Positions 6,220 through 10,618 of a DNA stretch of 10,618 bases are shown here, in pieces. The stretch comes from a bacterium (GTDB lineage Bacteria > Patescibacteriota > Minisyncoccia > Phycocordibacterales > 1-14-0-10-42-12). Numbering within the stretch: position 1 is the first letter of the stretch; each line of letters opens with the position of its first letter. The stretch covers positions 1-10,618 of the forward strand of contig JAUIHD010000005.1 in NCBI GenBank assembly GCA_030432135.1, in the 5' to 3' direction. The translations under genes were made by a program, and so were the position numbers. The notes beneath the pieces were generated by a model, which was given only the letters and a program-made list of their open reading frames with translations, was not told where the DNA came from and did no database searches.

Positions 6220-7155
6220 TTATAAGTCAATTCCTTCGGTCGCCAATTTTCTTACAATCGCCTGATACATGAGGTCTATGGTGAGCGCATATTCTGGGAA
6301 AGACTGAATACCAACAAGCGCACGAGCAGGATCTATATTGGTATATGCTGTTTGCTCGAGGCTCCATTTAATTCCGACGGTGCTATTGGTGAGGTTGATA
6401 TGTTCATTAAGTAGTGCAGTTGGCACTTCAATCGCAATAAGATCACTGATTATATTGTCGTATATAGCAAGATTTGCTTGCACTCTTCGTCCGACCAATT
6501 CTTCGTCAACAACGCCTGAGTTCTCATCCCCGGTAGTTTCAATTGCTTGGATGACACTTGTCCCAGTTTGTGCAAGTGTCGCATCAGGATATTTTCTATC
6601 AAGTTCACGTAGTTTATTTGCATACAGTAGCAAGGTCGACTTATTAGTTGTCACAGTTTTAAAAGTTTCTTTACTGTAAACAGTCGGCTGGGTAATTTCA
6701 AGAGCTTGGTTGGTTATGTATTCAATCAAATCTTCAGGAGATGAAAAATCTGAATTTTGTGTTGTCCGTGCATATATATACTCACCAAGCACACCCCTCC
6801 CTATTCGTTCTGTTAGCGTGAGATTGCCCTCAAGTATTCCGTTTTCACCTTCCTCGATTGCTTCACCATTTGTTTTTTGTGTAATGTAGGCCTGGTCCCC
6901 GCCTTCCACATTAAATGTGTTTGGATTTTGAGGATCTGTCCCCTCAAGAACTTCCTTCCAGTCGGGTACTCCATCATTGTCTGTATCTCTTCCAGAAGAT
7001 TCGCGTGCACTATCTGAAACAATCAAATCTTGTTTTTTGAGATCCTCGGTGAATATTTTATGCGGTTCACCATCTGTCTTGAAAATAAAAGCTGCGGCCA
7101 CTACACCGATAGCAATGATAATGAGAAATACATTCCGTACTCCAATTTTTTCCAT
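6220..7155 (-). CDS. Membrane-anchored protein with a thrombospondin-3-like calcium motif
   Basis: This protein has 311 residues from the ATG at 7155; a GTG one codon earlier is also possible. It starts with a short basic stretch and one hydrophobic helix (about 9-25), so the rest is probably outside the membrane. At about residues 57-79 it has DTDNDGVPDWKEVLEGTDP, the DxDxDGxxDxxE calcium-binding pattern of thrombospondin type-3 or bacterial EF-hand-like repeats, in one copy. The remaining 230 residues are mixed and probably helical, without cysteine and without a family I can name. The gene starts at the end of ksgA and precedes the 600-aa gene by about 50 bases. Its anchor, calcium motif and position suggest a surface component of the same envelope cluster. 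This is inference. Confidence 0.8.
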   Translation of the reverse strand: MEKIGVRNVFLIIIAIGVVAAAFIFKTDGEPHKIFTEDLKKQDLIVSDSARESSGRDTDNDGVPDWKEVLEGTDPQNPNTFNVEGGDQAYITQKTNGEAIEEGENGILEGNLTLTERIGRGVLGEYIYARTTQNSDFSSPEDLIEYITNQALEITQPTVYSKETFKTVTTNKSTLLLYANKLRELDRKYPDATLAQTGTSVIQAIETTGDENSGVVDEELVGRRVQANLAIYDNIISDLIAIEVPTALLNEHINLTNSTVGIKWSLEQTAYTNIDPARALVGIQSFPEYALTIDLMYQAIVRKLATEGIDL

Positions 7156-7162
7156 CACCCAA

Positions 7163-7171
7163 ATTGTATCA
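7163..7171 (-). promoter_or_regulatory. Extended -10 promoter built on the ksgA stop codon
   Basis: The minus strand reads TGA-TACAAT, where TGA (7169-7171) is the stop codon of ksgA and TACAAT is a 5/6 match to the -10 consensus. It lies 7 bases before the ATG at 7155. Transcription would begin at about the start codon, giving a leaderless message for the 311-aa protein and separating the envelope genes from the housekeeping pair. Confidence 0.45.
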
Positions 7172-7954
7172 CGAAGGTATCACTTCCTTTGAGAGATTAA
7201 TCCATTTTTCCAGTGGAATAGTTTCGGGACGAGCTTTTTGTTCTACCCCGCAGATCTTAAAAACTTTTTCTGGATCGATAAAAAATTCTTTAATACTTCC
7301 AAAGAGCGTTTTCCGTTTTGCATTGAATGCTTTTTTAGTAATTTTCCAAAAATTTTCTTCATACCCTCCTGCTTTATGAGGACCGATATTTTCAATGCGG
7401 ATAATTGCAGAGTCGACTTTTGGTGGTGGAGTAAATGATCCTTTTTTAACCGTACTGATTATCCTCGGATTTCCATACGCCTTAACAGAAAGTGATAGTA
7501 AACTCTCTTTTCCATCTTTTGCAACAATGCGCTCAGCAACCTCTTTTTGCACCAGAAGTGTCATGGCGCTTGGGCGCGGTTCCTCGGTAAGGAGCTTTCG
7601 TATAAGTATTCCTGTTATGTAGTACGGGATATTGGCGATAACTTGAAATTTACCTCTTATTTTTAGGTATTTTGAAATATCTACTTCCAATATATCTCCG
7701 TGAACAAGAGTAAGATTCCCTCTATTTTTACCCGCCTTAAATAAATCTAGTAAAAATTCATATGCTCGATCATCTTTTTCTACTGCGACAACACAAGCAC
7801 CTGTTTCAAGAAGTTTCTCAGTAAGGACTCCTTCCCCCGGCCCAATCTCAAGCACAACATCATTCTCTAAAAGATTGCTTGATTCAATAATATCTTTGAG
7901 TGCCTTAGGAGAGCGAAGAAAATGTTGCCCGAGTGATTTTTTAGGAGTAAGCAT
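7169..7954 (-). CDS. rsmA: 16S rRNA (adenine(1518)-N6/adenine(1519)-N6)-dimethyltransferase RsmA/KsgA
   Basis: This enzyme transfers four methyl groups from S-adenosylmethionine to two adjacent adenines in the 3'-terminal helix of 16S rRNA during late small-subunit assembly in the cytoplasm. The sequence shows the N-terminal KKSLGQHFL (5-13), SAM-binding motif I LEIGPGEG (35-42), acidic motif II around E59-D61, motif III HGDIL (85-89) and the catalytic motif IV NIPYYI (108-113). It also has the C-terminal part with FTPPPKVDSA (174-183) and RKTLF (214-218). The length of 261 residues is usual for the family. The ATG lies one base after the helicase stop, so expression is probably coupled to the helicase, although a TAGAAT box 6 bases before the ATG could also act. 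Loss of this enzyme causes kasugamycin resistance in other bacteria. Confidence 0.97.
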   Translation of the reverse strand: MLTPKKSLGQHFLRSPKALKDIIESSNLLENDVVLEIGPGEGVLTEKLLETGACVVAVEKDDRAYEFLLDLFKAGKNRGNLTLVHGDILEVDISKYLKIRGKFQVIANIPYYITGILIRKLLTEEPRPSAMTLLVQKEVAERIVAKDGKESLLSLSVKAYGNPRIISTVKKGSFTPPPKVDSAIIRIENIGPHKAGGYEENFWKITKKAFNAKRKTLFGSIKEFFIDPEKVFKICGVEQKARPETIPLEKWINLSKEVIPS

Positions 7955-7955
7955 A

Positions 7956-9860
7956 TTAAAATTCTATATCAAAAATGTCGGCGATACCTTTCTTTCTTTG
8001 TGTGTCTATTGAACCGGCTTCCTGTGTTTCGGCACTATATTCAATATGTTTTTTATCAATTTCGTCGATAAATGAAGAAGCTGGCTGCATGTCTCGCGTT
8101 CCAAATACGCGTCGCATGATGGCGTGAGTCAAAATTACCCGTTTCTTTGCTCTGGTGAGCGCAACATAAAAGAGTCTTCTTTCTTCTTCGACATCTCGAT
8201 CTCTATCATCCATAGTTTTATATGGAAACAAACCTTCTTCCATCCCTACAATAAATACTGTATTAAACTCAAGTCCTTTTGAGGCATGTACCGTCATGAG
8301 ACGTACACTCTTCTGTCCCTCGTCGAGACTGTCTTGGTCTGAGACAAGAGCGGCGTCGGTAAGAAAATTACTAATATTTTCTTCTGGCGGGAGATGGTCA
8401 TATCGTTTTGCAAGTGTGGCAAGTTCTGCAATGTTGAGCGTCCTTTCTTCGCGCTCATCCTCAGGTAAGTCTTTAAAACTTTCTTTAACTCCGGATCGAT
8501 CAAAAATATGCATAATAAGTTCTGACGGCGGCAGTGTTTTTAATTGCTCTTGTATATCTCTGATTATCTTTTGAAACTCTATATACGAAGCTTTTGCTTT
8601 TGCAGACAGCCCGTCTGCATTTCCTTCAAGAATTTTTAGCAAACTTACCTTTCCTATTCCTCGTGCGGGCGTGTTTATGATACGAGCAAGATCTGTATTA
8701 CTTTTTGGATTGAGTGCAACGCCAATATAAGCCAAGATATCCTTCACTTCTGCTCTATCGAAGAACTTGGTTCCAAGGATCTGATATGGAATATGATTCA
8801 TCAAAAATGCCTCTTCGAGTGCACGAGACTGAAAATTGGTACGATAGAGGACTGCAATTTCTTCAGGATCTTCCCCATTGTTTATAAGCTCCTGTGTTTT
8901 TTGAGCCACAAATTGGGCTTCGTCTGATTCAGTTATGGATGTGCGGAGGAATATTTTCTCCCCTTCCGCATTTTCGGTGAAAAGTTCTTTGTCGATACGT
9001 TCTTTATTGTTTTTAATAACCCCTTGTGCAGCACCAAGAATGTTTTGCGTTGAGCGGTAATTTGTCTCAAGTTTTATCAGACGCGTATCTTTAAAATCTT
9101 CCTCAAAATTTAAAATATTTTTTATGTCTGCCCCACGCCAGCTATAAATAGACTGATCTGCGTCCCCCACTGCGCAAATGTTTCTACTTTTCTGTGCAAG
9201 TAATCGACTGATTTCGTACTGCACTGCGTTTGTGTCTTGATATTCGTCGATATGAACATGGCTCCATAGGTTCTGATATTTATTTCTAATATCTTCATTG
9301 CCACCGAGGAGTACCGCAGTTTTTAGAAGCAGATCATCAAAATCAAGAGCACCTTCTTCCTCAAGAAGGTTTTCGTACGTGTTCCACACTTCAGATACTG
9401 CTTCTTTAAAATGTCTATCGCCTTTATCTTGCCCCATGGTATCGATAAAGCGTTTTAGTGTGACAAGCGCCCCTTTTTTGCGAGACATGACGGCAAGCAC
9501 TTTGTTTACATCGAGCACTTTAGGGTCGTATCCATGTCGGCGCATGGCTTCTTTAAGGAGTGTTTTTGTTTGGCTTCTGTCGAGAATCTTATGGAAGGTG
9601 CCAATGAATGGGGTAACGTCATTTTTATCGCTTCGCATAGAAAGGAACCTTTCTCTCATTTCTGAAGCTGCTTTATTAGTAAATGTTATCGCAAGAATAT
9701 TTCGAGGGTCGATCCCTGAGTGCACAATATGGAGCATCCGATGAGTCAATGTCTTGGTTTTCCCTGATCCGGCGCCCGCAAGAATGAGTAAGGGACCTTG
9801 TATATGAAGGACTGCATCTCGCTGTGAAGGATTTAAGGATTTCAAGTGTTCTTCTTGCAT
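7956..9860 (-). CDS. pcrA: UvrD/PcrA-type superfamily 1 DNA helicase
   Basis: This is an ATP-dependent 3'-5' DNA helicase of the UvrD/Rep/PcrA group, used in repair, replication restart and clearing of proteins from DNA. All motifs are visible: Q-motif LNPSQRDAV (9-17), Walker A AGAGSGKT (28-35), motif Ia TFTNKAA (59-65), motif II DEYQDT (205-210), motif III GDADQSIYSWRGA (232-244), motif IV NYRS (267-270), motif V TVHASKGLEF (523-532) and motif VI YVALTRAKK (565-573). The protein has 634 residues, shorter than typical PcrA (about 720), with most of the C-terminal extension missing. An ATG at 9911 would add 17 residues that match no family N-terminus. The start at 9860 matches homologues and has a TGG-TATAGT box 10 bases upstream. 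PcrA, UvrD and Rep cannot be told apart with certainty here. Confidence 0.95.
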   Translation of the reverse strand: MQEEHLKSLNPSQRDAVLHIQGPLLILAGAGSGKTKTLTHRMLHIVHSGIDPRNILAITFTNKAASEMRERFLSMRSDKNDVTPFIGTFHKILDRSQTKTLLKEAMRRHGYDPKVLDVNKVLAVMSRKKGALVTLKRFIDTMGQDKGDRHFKEAVSEVWNTYENLLEEEGALDFDDLLLKTAVLLGGNEDIRNKYQNLWSHVHIDEYQDTNAVQYEISRLLAQKSRNICAVGDADQSIYSWRGADIKNILNFEEDFKDTRLIKLETNYRSTQNILGAAQGVIKNNKERIDKELFTENAEGEKIFLRTSITESDEAQFVAQKTQELINNGEDPEEIAVLYRTNFQSRALEEAFLMNHIPYQILGTKFFDRAEVKDILAYIGVALNPKSNTDLARIINTPARGIGKVSLLKILEGNADGLSAKAKASYIEFQKIIRDIQEQLKTLPPSELIMHIFDRSGVKESFKDLPEDEREERTLNIAELATLAKRYDHLPPEENISNFLTDAALVSDQDSLDEGQKSVRLMTVHASKGLEFNTVFIVGMEEGLFPYKTMDDRDRDVEEERRLFYVALTRAKKRVILTHAIMRRVFGTRDMQPASSFIDEIDKKHIEYSAETQEAGSIDTQRKKGIADIFDIEF

Positions 9861-9870
9861 AGAGATAGAC

Positions 9871-9879
9871 ACTATACCA
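9871..9879 (-). promoter_or_regulatory. Extended -10 promoter for the helicase-rsmA pair
   Basis: The minus strand reads TGG-TATAGT, 10 bases before the ATG at 9860. The -35 region (GAAAAT at the expected distance) is weak, as often with extended -10 promoters. It lies inside the coding extension that the upstream ATG at 9911 would require, which argues for the shorter protein. Confidence 0.45.
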
Positions 9880-9916
9880 TGTAAAAGGGGCCAATTTTCA
9901 CCTGTTAACATCTCTC

Positions 9917-9944
9917 TTGACCGTTTTTATGATCACTATATAAT
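9917..9944 (+). promoter_or_regulatory. Rightward promoter for the LysM gene
   Basis: TTGACC (9917-9922, 5/6 match to -35) and TATAAT (9939-9944, perfect -10) are separated by 16 bases on the plus strand. This is the best sigma70-type promoter in the window and is divergent from the helicase promoter. Transcription would start near 9951, about 180 bases before the first usable start codon of the LysM frame. That leader holds a five-codon ORF (ATG 9961 to TGA 9978) and a small hairpin (9979-9992). I see no other gene between 9861 and 10132. Confidence 0.55.
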
Positions 9945-10132
9945 TGAATACGTATCCCGTATGGAAGCAATGTTCTGAGGCTTAACAAAGCCATTTTCTG
10001 AAAAAGACTTACCGAATTATCACTTAAAAAAAGCTTATTTTATCACCGTTTTCTCGCTCAAGCGGAAACACGCCTACAGAAGAATTTGATGACATCCCCA
10101 AACATATTGGGCTTTTTAGATTTGTAACCTTA

Positions 10133-10495
10133 TTGGTCCTTACACTATCGCTTGTCATTTTCCCAAGCCATGCGTTCGCTGGGTTCCTTAATGCATTCAA
10201 GGATCTATTCGCCTCTTCAAAAGAAGAGGCGCATTATGTGGCCAACTCTCAGACTCTCGCTCTTCTTGAGGGTGGTCAAGATCGAGCTGGTTCTGTTGGT
10301 GGGGGTAGTATTGGTGTATATAACGGAGCACTTGCGTCAGACGTTAGTTTTACGTCTGAAGTTATAAAACCAAAAAACGATCAGATTGCTATTTACGAAG
10401 TACGTGAAGGAGACACGCTTTCAGAAATATCTGAAATGTTTGGGGTTTCAATAAAAATGGTTGGATCAAGGAACCTAATATTGGAGATCGGATAA
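10133..10495 (+). CDS. Secreted LysM-domain protein, probably the N-terminal part of a cell-wall hydrolase cut by a junction
   Basis: From the TTG at 10133 the protein begins with a signal-like helix (LVLTLSLVIFPSHAFAGF, cleavage after AFA). A linker with NSQTLALLEGG and a Gly-rich stretch follows, then a LysM peptidoglycan-binding motif at about residues 88-106 (YEVREGDTLSEISEMFGVS). In parcubacterial proteins of this shape an M23 zinc endopeptidase domain usually follows. Here the LysM motif breaks off after FGVS and the last residues (KMVGSRNLILEIG) are nuclease DNA read in the wrong frame, so the stop at 10493-10495 is not natural. The start is uncertain: the same frame stays open back to 10028 with protein-like sequence (EFDDIPKHIGLFRFVTLL) but has no ATG, GTG or TTG. 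Peptidase identity is inferred from architecture only. Confidence 0.7.
   Translation: MVLTLSLVIFPSHAFAGFLNAFKDLFASSKEEAHYVANSQTLALLEGGQDRAGSVGGGSIGVYNGALASDVSFTSEVIKPKNDQIAIYEVREGDTLSEISEMFGVSIKMVGSRNLILEIG
10210..10231 (+). other. Perfect hairpin inside the LysM coding region
   Basis: CGCCTCTTC (10210-10218) pairs perfectly with GAAGAGGCG (10223-10231) around an AAAA loop. This gives a stable 9-bp stem within codons for FASSKEEA, just after the signal peptide. No T-run follows, so it is not a terminator. It could be chance or an mRNA element early in the coding region. Confidence 0.5.
10441..10460. other. Probable chimeric junction, right end
   Basis: The LysM motif is normal up to FGVS. 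From about 10450 the meaningful frame switches to an endonuclease/exonuclease/phosphatase protein without a beginning (a stop lies at 10432-10434 in that frame). The change falls within the AT-rich stretch around TTTCAATAAAAATGG, which may be the short shared sequence where two molecules were joined. Confidence 0.55.
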
Positions 10496-10618
10496 TAGAT
10501 TTTGTTAAAAAGGAGGATCCGGATATTTTGTGTTTTCAAGAGTACGATAGATCAAAAGATGATCAAATGGTTGAGTTCAAGTACAAATCAGTAACATTGT
10601 ATAAAAAGTCAACTCCAA
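10450..10618 (+). CDS. Fragment of an endonuclease/exonuclease/phosphatase-family protein, open at right edge
   Basis: This frame encodes 56 residues running off the window, beginning NKNGWIKEPNIGDRIIDFVK and including EDPDILCFQEYDRS and FKYKSVTLYKK. The core (D/E)xPDILCxQE(F/Y) is the second conserved motif of the EEP fold (exonuclease III, DNase I and sphingomyelinase-type enzymes), where the glutamate binds the catalytic metal. The first motif, with the metal-ligand asparagine (usually YNV), should lie just upstream but is replaced by LysM sequence. The spacing and the FNxxxWIK pattern recall membrane-associated EEP proteins of Bacteroidetes. A different source organism from the rest of the window is suspected. 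Substrate unknown. Confidence 0.6.

Noticed and set aside
6210-6225. AT-only inverted repeat TTATAAATGTTTATAA over the stop of the 311-aa gene as a terminator
   Set aside because: It has no GC pairs and a two-to-four-base loop, and such palindromes are common by chance in AT-rich spacers.
9861-9911. A 17-residue N-terminal extension of the helicase from ATG 9911
   Set aside because: It resembles no helicase N-terminus, and a TGG-TATAGT promoter box lies inside it 10 bases before the better ATG at 9860.
9979-9992. Hairpin GGCTT-AACA-AAGCC as a terminator
   Set aside because: The stem is only 5 bp and is followed by ATTTTCTG without a real T-run; it is weak and lies just downstream of a promoter.
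9961-10090. A frame starting ATG 9961 that would continue through TGA 9976-9978 if UGA coded glycine, as in Gracilibacteria and Absconditabacteria
   Set aside because: ksgA ends with TGA at the normal family length, and the other full-length genes need no UGA readthrough, so the standard bacterial code fits. The frame also ends at another TGA.

Overview
The window looks like a chromosomal segment of a Candidate Phyla Radiation bacterium (Patescibacteria, most like Parcubacteria). This rests on protein families recognised by eye: a VirB6/TrbL-like membrane protein of the parcubacterial type, a secreted protein with the N-terminal signature VNWINGGFKGSPGFVRDP, a membrane-anchored protein with a thrombospondin-3-type calcium motif, and a LysM protein with a parcubacterial N-terminus. 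The AT-rich starts without Shine-Dalgarno sequences fit too. No database search was possible.

Layout. From about 9.86 kb down to 0.1 kb, seven genes are transcribed leftwards. They are a UvrD/PcrA-type helicase, rsmA/ksgA (one base after the helicase stop), a 311-aa anchored protein with a DxDxDG motif, a 600-aa secreted cysteine-containing protein, a 449-aa anchored Gly/Ser- and Cys-rich protein, a 764-aa VirB6/TrbL-like membrane protein and a small unrecognised protein. A strong symmetric terminator separates the 449-aa gene from the VirB6-like gene. A LysM protein gene runs rightwards from the other side of a divergent promoter region near 9.9 kb.

How the genes work together. The helicase and RsmA are housekeeping: DNA repair/replication and 16S rRNA dimethylation. 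The four envelope proteins look like part of a cell-envelope secretion or pilus-like machine. The 600-aa and 449-aa proteins share a homologous domain of about 110 residues with a conserved cysteine pair, placed C-terminally in one and just after the membrane anchor in the other. They probably belong to the same extracytoplasmic structure. The domain matches no family I know and is the best candidate here for something undescribed.

Regulation. Several leftward genes have a -10-like box, often the extended TGn form, only 6-12 bases before the start codon and no Shine-Dalgarno sequence. This suggests leaderless or nearly leaderless mRNAs.

Window ends. Both ends look foreign to the middle. Bases 1 to about 138 (minus strand) encode an internal piece of a MalF/UgpA-type sugar ABC permease. 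Bases from about 10450 to the right edge encode an internal piece of an endonuclease/exonuclease/phosphatase protein of a Bacteroidetes-like type. Each begins abruptly inside another gene in a different frame. Chimeric joins (amplification or assembly) are the simplest explanation, and the genes touching them are probably artificially cut.
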